From a virus: a DNA stretch of 48,571 nucleotides. The notes below the pieces were generated by a model. The model saw only the letters and a list, made by a program, of their open reading frames with translations. It had not been told where the DNA came from and did no database searches. Positions 8,358 to 17,974 of this stretch are shown piece by piece (positions within the stretch are counted from its first letter, which is position 1; the number at the start of each line of letters is the position of its first letter). The position numbers and the translations under genes were made by a program. The stretch covers positions 1 to 48,571 of the IMG/VR virus record IMGVR_UViG_3300007640_000049; one strand, given 5' to 3'.

Positions 8358-10739
8358 ATGCCAGCATCTTACGGTAGAGGCAATCGCTTAAATTACAATG
8401 GGACGACTGTACATGATGTGCTTACAAAGAGTGTTTCTGAAGAAGTAGTTTACGATTCAACCAACACTGACAGAGTGGCAACTAAGGTTGTTGTGACTCT
8501 TAACGGCTTGCTGTCAGTTGCAGCGATGGATGACGGCGGACCTGCTACGGTAGATCGTCAAGACCCTGCATCTCCAGAGACAGAAGGTAGCAGGTTTGAT
8601 TACACTCTAAATAAACTAAACGACAATCGTAAGTGGTTTATTTACTGGGTGGGTGACGACCCTCTCTACGCTATCTGGCCAATCGAATTTTGGCATCTTA
8701 GGCACAGGAATATAGATGACGCACCAAGCGGACTGACTGAAGATTTTGTTGCAGAAAACTGGTGGAGTGCTGGGCTTTATGACAGTGCAAAGATTCAGAC
8801 AAGCATTGTCAATATAGTATCTGACAGGACTGCTAGGGTTGAGATTGTATTAGAATTCACTTTTATTCCATGCAAAGTTTACAAGGGATATAGCTTAGAA
8901 ACTACAGTTGGAGAAGCTGACCCTACCGAGGGAACCGCGACTGAAGATGATCATAGCGGTAGGGCTGGAGACACATTAAAAGAATATAGTCCGCCATTGG
9001 ATCAGCAAAAAGATCAATATTGGGGCAGTGAATATCAACTGTGTGAATCAGGGGGAGATTTAATGACTCCCACATGGAAATCAATTCTTTCTAATAGGTG
9101 GAGAACAGGCGACAATATAAACACAGAGGACTGGTTATGTGAAAGGAACATATCTGGAACCATTGAGATTGTTGGGCGGGTTGGGTCAATAAACAGCATG
9201 GAAGCGACTGGACCTGATGCCGACACAAAGAAGGCTCCGTTGTCACCGCATTACGTCAGATTCTTGACAATACCTCCACTTCAGAATGGATTTAAAAGGC
9301 AGAGCCTTAGGTTTACAGAGCAAGAAGACAATTTAAAGCTTGACTATGAAATTGTGGACAAAGAAGTTTATGTCCAAGCTCCTTGGCCTGCTTGTACTTT
9401 TGAGGCAACTTGCAGTACCAGCATCAAGCCATTGTCTGGAGGCATGGGCGCAATGCCTTTGGTCAAGGTTGAATGCTCAATGTCAGGACGAAAGCATGTA
9501 GACAAAAAGCTTTTGTTGCAAGCTATGGTTCATGTAATGAACACCAAGACTAACTTTTTGCAGACCTACGCTACATTTTCATGCTTTCCATCATCTATGG
9601 AAATTACAGAAAGCCTTTCCTCAAATACGATAAGAGGAAATCTTGAGGTAATGGTAAAGCCTGACGAGTCTGGAAGTAATCCGTTTGCCTCAGTAATGAA
9701 GTTCTTAACTGCGACATTTGGTCAGGGAACTAGCTTGGGTCAAAAGGGGCATAAGGGCATAGATCATCTTAGAGGGCTGACTTCAGAAACCATTCGCCAG
9801 CAGCAGTGGGGAGCAAAAGAAAAATATGATCCTCAGAAGGCAAGGGCTGATTTGCAATATCCTGATGATTGCTACCTTTTAGGCCCACTATCTAGTCTTT
9901 TCATGCCAGTAATGCTTGGCCAGCACGGTCTAAATAACACAGATGGTGATCCGTATACTGACCAAAACACCGCAGGGGGAGACTCAGTTCCTCTTAGTTA
10001 TGTCGGGAATTCGGCATGCGACCCAATTATCTCATACGACACAAGCCCAAAAAAGGTTGTTCCAATAACGAGAACGACTTCTCTGGGTCAGCAAGGATTC
10101 TACTCTGGTCATGGCAAAGACTTTAGTCAAGATGATTACTCCAGAGACCAGTGGAGAGAGGAGGGTAAAACAACCAGTCCTGCAAGCCTGTACCAAGAAA
10201 ATCCTTTAGTAGGCAGGGACTTTATACTGACCAATGAAAGAATTAACGCCTCATTAGGCACCACGAATCCACTGCTTAAGCAGTATTTAAACTACATTAT
10301 TAAGGTTCAGTATGAAATAAAAAGCGGAAGAGAAATGGTTACGGCATCAAACCCTAAGTTGCCTTTTACGCTGCCCCATGCCAAGACTAGGCCAATGGCA
10401 TACAAGATCTACACGTTTATGGCAGCACGGCTCAATGCAAGGCCAGTCCTTCCTTATGCTGCCGACTTTGTAGAGACAACAAGTAACCTTGCTCACTATT
10501 TGGTAGATGCTAAATACAATTTTGCAAACCCAATAGCCTCAACAACTGGTATTAATGTTCTTTATGTTGCATCTGGGCAGATCATATTTTGCTTGCCTCG
10601 ACCTCACAAGAACAATGAACCAATATTTAATCCAACTGCGCCTTTTGTAAAAGGTCAGGCTAACGATCAGCCGGAGCTTAATTTCATTTCAATAAACAAC
10701 TTTGCCTATCTAAACGACAGAATTTTTAGTGGATTTTAA
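8358..10739 (+). CDS. Large tail/baseplate structural protein
   Basis: 793 residues, no recognised enzyme motif. The composition (aromatic, Asn/Asp/Gly-rich turns, alternating strands) and the place directly after the tape-measure candidate are those of a distal tail or hub protein that closes the tube tip and contacts the host. Two blocks can be separated: residues about 1-450, beta-rich, and 450-793, with Gly/Asp-rich loops and a hydrophobic C-terminal segment (GINVLYVASGQIIFCLPRP). No family is named; the role is inferred from gene order. Confidence 0.5.
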   Translation: MPASYGRGNRLNYNGTTVHDVLTKSVSEEVVYDSTNTDRVATKVVVTLNGLLSVAAMDDGGPATVDRQDPASPETEGSRFDYTLNKLNDNRKWFIYWVGDDPLYAIWPIEFWHLRHRNIDDAPSGLTEDFVAENWWSAGLYDSAKIQTSIVNIVSDRTARVEIVLEFTFIPCKVYKGYSLETTVGEADPTEGTATEDDHSGRAGDTLKEYSPPLDQQKDQYWGSEYQLCESGGDLMTPTWKSILSNRWRTGDNINTEDWLCERNISGTIEIVGRVGSINSMEATGPDADTKKAPLSPHYVRFLTIPPLQNGFKRQSLRFTEQEDNLKLDYEIVDKEVYVQAPWPACTFEATCSTSIKPLSGGMGAMPLVKVECSMSGRKHVDKKLLLQAMVHVMNTKTNFLQTYATFSCFPSSMEITESLSSNTIRGNLEVMVKPDESGSNPFASVMKFLTATFGQGTSLGQKGHKGIDHLRGLTSETIRQQQWGAKEKYDPQKARADLQYPDDCYLLGPLSSLFMPVMLGQHGLNNTDGDPYTDQNTAGGDSVPLSYVGNSACDPIISYDTSPKKVVPITRTTSLGQQGFYSGHGKDFSQDDYSRDQWREEGKTTSPASLYQENPLVGRDFILTNERINASLGTTNPLLKQYLNYIIKVQYEIKSGREMVTASNPKLPFTLPHAKTRPMAYKIYTFMAARLNARPVLPYAADFVETTSNLAHYLVDAKYNFANPIASTTGINVLYVASGQIIFCLPRPHKNNEPIFNPTAPFVKGQANDQPELNFISINNFAYLNDRIFSGF

Positions 10740-10756
10740 TTAAAGGTGTTACGGGC

Positions 10757-12364
10757 ATGGCCATTACATTTAGTGATTTTTTTAGTCGTTTTGGGAAAGC
10801 GGTCGATGCCTACAGCAAGCTTTTGACTGCTACTGGAACAACCTTAGACACTGAGTTTCAGCAAATACTTGATGCATTTAACTCTGATAGTTTTGATATC
10901 AAGCAGTCTATAGACGGGCAGATATCTTTAATTAAATCGTATCAAAGCGTATCTAGAGGTCAGATTGAGTCCCTCTTGATTCCTACAATGCAGTCTCTGA
11001 TCACTCAGTATGCCATTGACGACACCGGACAGTTTCAAACTCTAGACTCTGCGATCAATGTTTTTATTGAGCAGATGATCGCTGGATCGGAGTCGGTGCA
11101 GGACTCCACCATCTCCAGTTCCGTCGCTTCGGTCGGAACTGCTTATGGAGATGGCTCTGTGTTTGTCAGCATGAAAGATACAAATGGAAGGAATCAGGAG
11201 AATGCTTTTGCTGAAGATATCGACCTTAGCTGTTCTTCTGTCAGCACTGACAATTCTGCCACTTTTTTAGTTGCTAGTGACATCTCATACGATTCTATTC
11301 ATCATCTATATCCTAATGGATCTAACCTTTCAACATCTACTTCTTCGGTGAACCCATCTTCGGGAGTCATCCCTACTCCATTAATGGATACGGCAAGCTC
11401 GATTGATGCGAACATTCCGTCAGGATGGCAGGGAAGTGCTACGACAGCGTCTTCTTTCACCACAGACAAGCAAGATACTATTGTCGTTTCTGGAACTCCA
11501 ACTGGCGGATATTATTACATTCACGTTATCGACAGCCAGTCTCGAACTTACACGACAGACGCTTTGTCCTATGATGCTTCTGGCTCTACTGTTCAATCTG
11601 CAATTGCCGCCCTTCCGGGGTTTGGCTCAGTCAGTGTCGTTACCACAGGGACAACTCCTAACTACACTCACACAATAGATTACACAGGAACCCCAAGCCC
11701 CGGCACTACGACGACAACAAGCAACCTTACTGGTGGAACCCCATTGATTACTGTATCCACCATTGTTTCGTCAAGCCCAAGCATCAATGGCTCAAAGAGT
11801 CTTAAAATTACGGGTGATGGCGTTGAACAGACTACTTACTATATCCCCGTATCTCTCTCAAAAAATGTTCAATACGGTTATAGCATCTGGCTTTATCCAA
11901 GCACCATAACAACCGGAGTGCTTGAAGTATCTTTGGTGGATGATTTTGGGGGTTCCGTAGTAAACGACAGTCAGGGAACAGCGAATACCGTCAGCCTTCC
12001 GTTGTCCCCATTGACTAATGCTACTTGGTACAACCTTGGTGGATTTTTTAGGACGCCTTCAACATTCACAAACAACATGTACATTAAGCTAGCATGCTCT
12101 ACGGCAATTGACGCAAGTGGAATTTTGTACATAGATTCGTTTTGGCTCAGTAGCGTTACGGCTGCTTACTCTGGAGGCCCAAGTTTCTTTGTCACCTCTG
12201 GGCCAACACACTGGGATACAAGAGACCTGAGGCGAGTGACAGTTTCCAATGATTATGGAGGGGATGTAAATCAATGGCTAGACAGAATTTTCGATTTGAA
12301 AGGAACTGGAAAGAAGTTCCCAACATCAGGAAGTCCGACGATATTGGACAGCGTAATTTCTTAG
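10757..12364 (+). CDS. Tail fibre/adhesin-like protein with beta-sandwich modules
   Basis: 535 residues. The N-terminal 120 residues are helical (probably the particle-binding part). Residues about 238-330 form a repeat-type beta module with the signature LSYDASGSTVQSAIAALPG, seen in many phage and planctomycete surface proteins. Residues about 345-480 resemble a jelly-roll carbohydrate-binding module (strands ending in ILYIDSFWL). Together these point to receptor binding, probably glycan. The last 91 bases overlap the next gene in another frame. Family recognition is from memory. Confidence 0.55.
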   Translation: MAITFSDFFSRFGKAVDAYSKLLTATGTTLDTEFQQILDAFNSDSFDIKQSIDGQISLIKSYQSVSRGQIESLLIPTMQSLITQYAIDDTGQFQTLDSAINVFIEQMIAGSESVQDSTISSSVASVGTAYGDGSVFVSMKDTNGRNQENAFAEDIDLSCSSVSTDNSATFLVASDISYDSIHHLYPNGSNLSTSTSSVNPSSGVIPTPLMDTASSIDANIPSGWQGSATTASSFTTDKQDTIVVSGTPTGGYYYIHVIDSQSRTYTTDALSYDASGSTVQSAIAALPGFGSVSVVTTGTTPNYTHTIDYTGTPSPGTTTTTSNLTGGTPLITVSTIVSSSPSINGSKSLKITGDGVEQTTYYIPVSLSKNVQYGYSIWLYPSTITTGVLEVSLVDDFGGSVVNDSQGTANTVSLPLSPLTNATWYNLGGFFRTPSTFTNNMYIKLACSTAIDASGILYIDSFWLSSVTAAYSGGPSFFVTSGPTHWDTRDLRRVTVSNDYGGDVNQWLDRIFDLKGTGKKFPTSGSPTILDSVIS

Positions 12365-12549
12365 AGCAGAAGGAGAAGCTAGACGCCATGATGAGTAAGG
12401 TTAAAAATCTCATCGGAGGTGTCAATAAGCTGATGGAGGACTACAACGAAATTAACGAGGTTCTAAAGGAACAAGAAGATGTCATATTACGGCAAAATAA
12501 ATCTGATAGTTCTGGGGATCAAGCAACTGATGGCGGAGTCGATTCCTGA
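12274..12549 (+). CDS. Coiled-coil small tail protein, 91 aa
   Basis: Starts inside the end of the adhesin gene in another frame, but the ribosome site is excellent (GGAGGGG about nine bases before ATG 12274). The protein is one long helix with heptad-like spacing (KLDAMMSKVKNLIGGVNKLM, then EDYNEINEVLKEQEDVILRQ) and a short acidic tail. It is probably a trimerisation or linker component of the tail fibre assembly. Its own 3' end overlaps the next gene by 71 bases, making a chain of coupled overlapping genes. Confidence 0.65.
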   Translation: MARQNFRFERNWKEVPNIRKSDDIGQRNFLEQKEKLDAMMSKVKNLIGGVNKLMEDYNEINEVLKEQEDVILRQNKSDSSGDQATDGGVDS

Positions 12550-13000
12550 TACGAATCCGGATTTGATCAGGATAACATCAGACCCTAACCAGAATCGGAG
12601 AATACCCTCTGATTCTGTTAGCTTTTTAATATCACCTAGTCCAATAGCTCAGTATGATGAAATGCATTTTTCTGGCGGAGCAAATGAACAGTTAACTGTA
12701 ATTACAAAGGTTGTAGTCACGGCGTTCATGCCTCACAGTCTGGATGAGCCTGACGATATTAAGGAATTCTTTGCTGGGAATAACAGCATTAACACCGTAA
12801 AGATAAATGTACTTCGAGCCTTGTCAGGCAAAAACATTTATGATGACAACTACGATTTGCCTTTGCTCAATGTGCCTCTTCGACCAATTGAACATAGCTG
12901 GGTAAAAGACAAATCCTCAGGCGATATTCAGATTTCGTTTCATGTAGAGTATGATGAAGACCTAAGAGACATAGACGATGGTCTGCCCGGAGTTAACTAA
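12479..13000 (+). CDS. Tail-associated protein, 173 aa
   Basis: ATG 12479 follows AAGGAACAAGAAG, inside the preceding coiled-coil gene. Beta-rich protein without signal peptide or transmembrane segment; segments of note are DSVSFLISPSPIAQYDEMHF and a conserved-looking acidic C-terminus EYDEDLRDIDDGLPGVN. Its stop overlaps the next start (TAATG). Placement among tail genes suggests a tail completion or fibre-connector role; no family recognised. Confidence 0.55.
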   Translation: MSYYGKINLIVLGIKQLMAESIPDTNPDLIRITSDPNQNRRIPSDSVSFLISPSPIAQYDEMHFSGGANEQLTVITKVVVTAFMPHSLDEPDDIKEFFAGNNSINTVKINVLRALSGKNIYDDNYDLPLLNVPLRPIEHSWVKDKSSGDIQISFHVEYDEDLRDIDDGLPGVN

Positions 13001-15717
13001 TGTCAGTTCGCTTAAAGATTTTAAATAGCAATGGCGATTTTTTGCGAGCCAGACAGCCGGGAGACGCTGTTTCCAAAGACTATATTTTCTGTCTTACAGA
13101 AACTGAAGGCTCTTACATAGAAGCACTTAACAAGGGTCTTAGAAGTTCTCAGTCAGAATGGTTTCCTCAGTACGACTTTGCATCAAACAACCCGAGAGAC
13201 TCCAGCACTTATTACACTCAAGTGGGCGAGGAGCATGCTTCTGGCTCTTCTTCAGGCATACGATCTGCTCCAAAGTATAGTCCTTGGAGATTTAGGACTG
13301 CTCCAAGCAGCAGGCTTAATGAGTTGTTTTGGCCAACTCAATTTCAGCGTCATGCTGAAATGTATGTTGCTTTCATGCTGAACACACTTGATGCAAATCT
13401 ATTTAAGGCGTACAGAGATCGCCCCTATGTGTCTGGACCTGATGACGTTCCTCTAGGAATTGATAGAGTTTACATTCAGTTTGGCCCTAATGAACTTTCC
13501 GGTGACATTACCACGGGTCCGTATTTCTATATGAGATGCGCTGGCATACATGTTTACAACGGATATGGGCTTACTGATACCATTATCGAAGAAAACTCTA
13601 TCTTCATCATGAAGTTGGTTGATGACAGATACTACTGGAACAATCTTGAGATTCAAGGGAATGGTAGGACAAACCCTGAGTCTTTGTTTGACTGGCCTGA
13701 GGGATTAGCCCCAACTCCTTCGGCATACAAGCACCTTGCTGATTGGGGTCGCACCTACCCGACGCTTAACTTTACTGATAAGGGCAATGTAAACCTTTAC
13801 AACGAGAGAAAATTTGGCTTTGCCCTATACCCTCACAGCTTCCCTTCGTCCGGTCTCAGGAGAGGAATTGTATCTGACTGGGTTGCTTGGACCCAAGGAT
13901 TTATACCTGTCGTTTTGCCAAACTTTGATAGCTTTCCTTTGAAAGAAAAAGGAGGAGCGTCAGAAACAAAGGGATATGGATACTTTTCTTTTGCCCCAGC
14001 CTTTCTGGCAGAAGACGCTTTGTACCCAAGAGATTGGGATGCTTGGATGAATCGCTACAGCCCGGATAGGGTTCGAGCTTCTTCTATTTTTAATCAGCTT
14101 GGCTTTGCAGATACCGGGGTCATGAATATGACAACTCGGAGTACTCCTAGCGATGCTTTCCATGAAAAATCTGATCCATTTGTCAGAAGCACATGGGCTG
14201 ACATAAGTCAACTTAGAAGCAGAACCAATGGCACTAAGGGCGGATTCCTTGGTCGCATCAAAATTGACTTAAGAGAGCAAGACATTTTGCAGGGCGACCG
14301 ATTCATTACAAATTCTTTTTTGGGTGAAGGGGCTGGGTTCTTAGGTTCAAGAGATAGGCCAGCAGACAAAGGTGGTGGGGGCAGTACAAAATACAATGAA
14401 TTTTATCTAAACGGAGAGCTTGGAAAAGTTGGTGAAATTAGCACTCCGGTGGTGACTGTAAACACTGCTTTGTTCAGCAATGAAATCATTGACACAACTC
14501 TGCTTACTAGTCAAGCATTTTACGACGCTCCAGACTTTACCAAAAGACCAAGCAATGGAGACGACTACGATCCAATTGCTGGAAATTCATTGAGAAATAA
14601 TGTTGGCTCTAACATAAATAGCAGTCATCAGTACTTTGTTTCTCCGCAGTATAGGATTTTGATTGACGCTTGTCAGAGGATAACGACTCAGTATGAATAC
14701 TTGGCATTGTTAGATACTGGACCGGAAAGTCGAGAGTACATTGATTGGGGCTCAGTCAGACCAGCTAGAGATGGCGAGGGAGATGATGGACTTGTTTACT
14801 GGACTGAATGGCAGCATCACTCAATAAAATATAAACAGATTGCTGGTGAAAGGGGCGATGACCGTGCGACCACTACACCTTGGGCTGCTGTTGGTCCTTG
14901 GTTCTTCACTTATGAATCTTTTGTTTTTACTCCCTTGCTTACGGAGGGAGCTAAGCTGACATTGTCTGAGCGACCATATTCTCAAGTGTCAGCAACTGCA
15001 ACTAGTTATAGAAAAGACTCCATACCTCAAGAAATGCCTATTACATGGGGCGCTCCTAATGAGATTACATTCCAATTGCCGAATCTAGGAGATTCAAATA
15101 CTTTGCATGTCGCATTGCACAATGATGCAATGGATGATGGACAGCAAATTTATGCAGAAGGCACAGTTGTTCTCATGCCCGGACTGACTGATGAGACTTA
15201 TTACCTGAAAATAAATAAGGTAAAGTCTAGAGGGTCATTAAACTGGGAAGATAATTTTAAAACCAATCCAATTGTTCGACTACATCACCCTCCAGATTGG
15301 CCAACTACCTTAGAGGAAGGCATTCAGCTAACATGCATGAGAATGCCGGAGTCTTCATCCTCATGGTGGAGTGATCAATGGATTCCTTTAAATAGTTTAT
15401 CTGTAGGCACAAAGCAACTTGTTAGGTTTACTTTAGACGTTGCCCTGACGACTGCTGACGCATCTCAGCCAGCAACGATTACAGATCAGTACGGTCCCGG
15501 AACCGACAATTCAAACACGGCAATTACTGCTCACAACCTTTTGACTCATACGGCAGGAACCTATATGTTTGAAGGCAATGCCGGGGACGCCGGTCTTGCC
15601 ATGAGAGACGCTGATCAAGATTATAGAATTATCCAAATCGAATGTGCTGATACGCCTGACGAACCAGATCCCGATCCCGGAGGTGGTGGGGGCGATCCGG
15701 GAGGAGAGACTCCGTAA
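13000..15717 (+). CDS. Large minor tail protein
   Basis: 905 residues. The region around residues 190-215 (FIMKLVDDRYYWNNL) resembles a LVD.RYLW motif that I recall from minor tail proteins of environmental phages. Residues 600-900 look like a set of beta domains, and the C-terminus ends in a Pro/Gly-rich linker (DPDPGGGGGDPGGETP) that probably joins it to, or packs beside, the next protein. Start and stop overlap both neighbours by single bases (TAATG), so the tail genes 12274-17258 form one coupled unit. Function beyond tail structure is unknown. Confidence 0.55.
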   Translation: MSVRLKILNSNGDFLRARQPGDAVSKDYIFCLTETEGSYIEALNKGLRSSQSEWFPQYDFASNNPRDSSTYYTQVGEEHASGSSSGIRSAPKYSPWRFRTAPSSRLNELFWPTQFQRHAEMYVAFMLNTLDANLFKAYRDRPYVSGPDDVPLGIDRVYIQFGPNELSGDITTGPYFYMRCAGIHVYNGYGLTDTIIEENSIFIMKLVDDRYYWNNLEIQGNGRTNPESLFDWPEGLAPTPSAYKHLADWGRTYPTLNFTDKGNVNLYNERKFGFALYPHSFPSSGLRRGIVSDWVAWTQGFIPVVLPNFDSFPLKEKGGASETKGYGYFSFAPAFLAEDALYPRDWDAWMNRYSPDRVRASSIFNQLGFADTGVMNMTTRSTPSDAFHEKSDPFVRSTWADISQLRSRTNGTKGGFLGRIKIDLREQDILQGDRFITNSFLGEGAGFLGSRDRPADKGGGGSTKYNEFYLNGELGKVGEISTPVVTVNTALFSNEIIDTTLLTSQAFYDAPDFTKRPSNGDDYDPIAGNSLRNNVGSNINSSHQYFVSPQYRILIDACQRITTQYEYLALLDTGPESREYIDWGSVRPARDGEGDDGLVYWTEWQHHSIKYKQIAGERGDDRATTTPWAAVGPWFFTYESFVFTPLLTEGAKLTLSERPYSQVSATATSYRKDSIPQEMPITWGAPNEITFQLPNLGDSNTLHVALHNDAMDDGQQIYAEGTVVLMPGLTDETYYLKINKVKSRGSLNWEDNFKTNPIVRLHHPPDWPTTLEEGIQLTCMRMPESSSSWWSDQWIPLNSLSVGTKQLVRFTLDVALTTADASQPATITDQYGPGTDNSNTAITAHNLLTHTAGTYMFEGNAGDAGLAMRDADQDYRIIQIECADTPDEPDPDPGGGGGDPGGETP

Positions 15718-17258
15718 TGGGATGGTATCCATGTTGTTGTAAAAACGGATGTTCATTTTGCGATTGCTTTCCTTGTGGTATACAAGTCAAGTTAGACGCA
15801 ATACCTCCATTCAGATGCTCTGGGTCATCACTGCTACCGCATGATTTCTTCACTGGAGAATGGGTTTACATTCCTGTGACGGAAATTACTCCGGGGAGTT
15901 GCCGAGCAACTAAAACGATTGTAATTCAGGACGGGATAACGATTACCTTGCCACCGGGACCGGGATCGGTTCCTCCACCATACACTTGTGATCCATGCTC
16001 AACGTCAAATACAACTATCGTTGAAATTGAAATCACCATCTATCCACAAGCGAATTGCAACATTCCCTGTTCAGATGCAGACTTTCAGGGTTCAAGTATC
16101 TGTCAAAACTGTGGATGGCAATACGATGTAAAAATAAGGGTATCACCCTTGGTTGCTGGCCCAGCATCTCAGACTTATGAAGAATGGTACGCAGTTGCTT
16201 ACCAAGAGATTGACGATGAAAGATGTGATCTTGTCCTAGCAGAGGCTTTGTCTAGTGGCTCAAGGGTTTGTTTTAACGACCCAGCAACAACAAATTACTT
16301 CACCGCATTAAACCCAACACTGTGCAACGATGGGATTCCGATTCTAGACTTTGGTGCAAAAATAAGGATGACCATTGAGCCTATTGTTGAGTACAGGAAC
16401 TACGCTGGAGTATCCTGCAATGGAGATCCCGGCTGTGCCTGTTGGTGGCAATTTAATCCAGTTTCCTCTACAAGCTCCCCATGCACTCCAACAACTGATC
16501 CCAGCTTTGTGAACTGTATTGATGTCACATTCAATACTGGTTGGTTTAACATTGATTACGATGATATCACTGGAGCCATTCCGCAAGTATATCCCCCCGG
16601 TGTTCCTGATGGTTCTCCGGGGTTGCCATGTAGTGACATGGATTCATTCATCATGAAGGCAACTGATGACGTTGCTGGAGATTTTGTACCATGCTACTGG
16701 ACTAAATCATTTGCACTAAACTCCACAGATCCAAATTACGGAACTGAAATTTTCATGTGGCAACTAACACTTGTTGATGCCAATTATTTCATATTCAAGG
16801 CTACGTTTGACAGCACAGACTGTCCAATCTGCTGGGACTCAAAAATACCTGCATACTCTTGCTCATGCCCAGATATCTGGCAGGTTCAAGATGGAACACT
16901 GCACCCCTTTACTCAATACAAGTTTAGTCTTTATTGCAGACAGCTAAATTCTCCAGTAAATGATTCCGTTGCTTGGTATCACTGGATTAGTCAAAACGGC
17001 TTCTCTCTTGCAGACATATGGACAAATGGTGCAGTTCCAACAAATCCATTAAAGCCATTTGCAGCGGAATCATGGAAAACTAATGCACTTCCAGTAGCAG
17101 ATCAGAATTGCTCTAACAGTTTCTATTCAACTTCACAATGTACATTCATTGATCCAACAACATTGACCTTCCCTATTGATCGAGAGGAAGAGTTTCACTG
17201 TCGAAGTAAGCATGTTATTCCAGATGCAATCATTGCTCCCGTTGCTTGTCCCCCGTAG
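15717..17258 (+). CDS. Cysteine-rich tail-tip protein
   Basis: 513 residues with about three dozen cysteines, starting MGWYPCCCKNGCSFCDCFPCG. Cysteines occur in closely spaced pairs and triplets throughout, interspersed with beta-strand segments and Trp/Tyr-rich loops. Such density is exceptional for an intracellular phage protein and suggests metal clusters or disulphides formed after release of the particle. It is coupled to the preceding minor tail gene by a TAATG overlap, so it is most likely an exposed fibre or tip component. No enzymatic motif seen. Confidence 0.55.
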   Translation: MGWYPCCCKNGCSFCDCFPCGIQVKLDAIPPFRCSGSSLLPHDFFTGEWVYIPVTEITPGSCRATKTIVIQDGITITLPPGPGSVPPPYTCDPCSTSNTTIVEIEITIYPQANCNIPCSDADFQGSSICQNCGWQYDVKIRVSPLVAGPASQTYEEWYAVAYQEIDDERCDLVLAEALSSGSRVCFNDPATTNYFTALNPTLCNDGIPILDFGAKIRMTIEPIVEYRNYAGVSCNGDPGCACWWQFNPVSSTSSPCTPTTDPSFVNCIDVTFNTGWFNIDYDDITGAIPQVYPPGVPDGSPGLPCSDMDSFIMKATDDVAGDFVPCYWTKSFALNSTDPNYGTEIFMWQLTLVDANYFIFKATFDSTDCPICWDSKIPAYSCSCPDIWQVQDGTLHPFTQYKFSLYCRQLNSPVNDSVAWYHWISQNGFSLADIWTNGAVPTNPLKPFAAESWKTNALPVADQNCSNSFYSTSQCTFIDPTTLTFPIDREEEFHCRSKHVIPDAIIAPVACPP

Positions 17259-17265
17259 GTGATTT

Positions 17266-17613
17266 ATGGGAAACGAGAATTGGTTTGAAGAGACAATCAA
17301 GAAACATCTGGCTGATACTCCAGAGTATCGGGCTAAAGCTCAAGCTATTTACGATGCTCATAAGAGAGAAGTGAAGAGTAAGTCAGAACTAAAACAAGAT
17401 GGTCAGAGATTTGTCGATGAACTCGGTAACGTAGGTGTTACCACTGAGTCTGATCTGACCAAGATTGAGGGACTAGGGGACTTGATTCATGCGACACTAA
17501 ACAAGATCGGGATCACAGAAGAACGGTTCAAGGAAGTCTTGGGCTTGAAAGAGTGCAACTGCAATAATCGCAGGAAGCTTCTCAACAAGCTAGTCCCATT
17601 CTTTAAGTCTTAG
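17266..17613 (+). CDS. Small HhH-like protein with C-terminal CxC motif
   Basis: 115 residues, last gene of the plus-strand tail unit. Residues about 65-90 (LTKIEGLGDLIHATLNKIGI) resemble a helix-hairpin-helix turn of the type I.GlG...a..L...GI. The C-terminus carries CNCNNRRKLLNKLVPFF; a C-x-C...R..LN motif followed by a hydrophobic end is one I recall from small phage proteins of unknown function near tail and lysis genes. The stop codon is immediately followed by the stop of the convergent minus-strand gene. Confidence 0.55.
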   Translation: MGNENWFEETIKKHLADTPEYRAKAQAIYDAHKREVKSKSELKQDGQRFVDELGNVGVTTESDLTKIEGLGDLIHATLNKIGITEERFKEVLGLKECNCNNRRKLLNKLVPFFKS

Positions 17614-17832
17614 CTATCCACCAAGCTCCTTGAGCCTAAGTTTGTATGCCATCAACACAGACTTGTGTACATGATCAGGCCAGTCTCCGGGGTAATTCTC
17701 CCTGTCATTTCTGAACCTGACTTTGAGATCATCAAGCTTCTCAATTGTATCACACATTATAATCAAGCTGCACATAGCAATGTAGACCGTGCGCTGCCAC
17801 TTATCCGTTAGAACTTCTGCTGCTATCGCCAT
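17614..17832 (-). CDS. Small hypothetical protein, 72 aa
   Basis: Last gene of the minus-strand cluster. Start chosen at ATG 17832, which has GAGGAG eight bases upstream; a longer form from 17856 is possible. It is a helical protein with two hydrophobic stretches (TVYIAMCSLIIMCDTI) and a charged C-terminus. It overlaps the upstream gene by 32 bases. No family recognised. Confidence 0.5.
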   Translation of the reverse strand: MAIAAEVLTDKWQRTVYIAMCSLIIMCDTIEKLDDLKVRFRNDRENYPGDWPDHVHKSVLMAYKLRLKELGG

Positions 17833-17974
17833 CTCTCTGGAACTCCTCATTCTCAATTACCACAGGCTCGATCATTTTCCCTAGCTCTTGCCATTTAATT
17901 CCATACGCTCTGGCAATCTTGATTGCGGCGTACATTCCGAGTATGGCTGAACCGATATTAGGTTCTTTCTTCAC
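17801..17974 (-). CDS. Small hypothetical protein, 57 aa
   Basis: The best start is GTG 17974, preceded by GGAGGG six bases away and overlapping the end of the upstream gene by 17 bases; the longer reading from 18052 has no ribosome site. Sequence: a hydrophobic helix (IGSAILGMYAAIKIARAYGI) followed by a charged tail. Function unknown. Confidence 0.45.
   Translation of the reverse strand: MKKEPNIGSAILGMYAAIKIARAYGIKWQELGKMIEPVVIENEEFQRDGDSSRSSNG

Noticed and set aside
10757-12364. Bacterial Ig-like toxin or polymorphic toxin in the tail gene
   Set aside because: Only beta-sandwich and carbohydrate-binding-like modules are visible; no toxin domain or catalytic motif.
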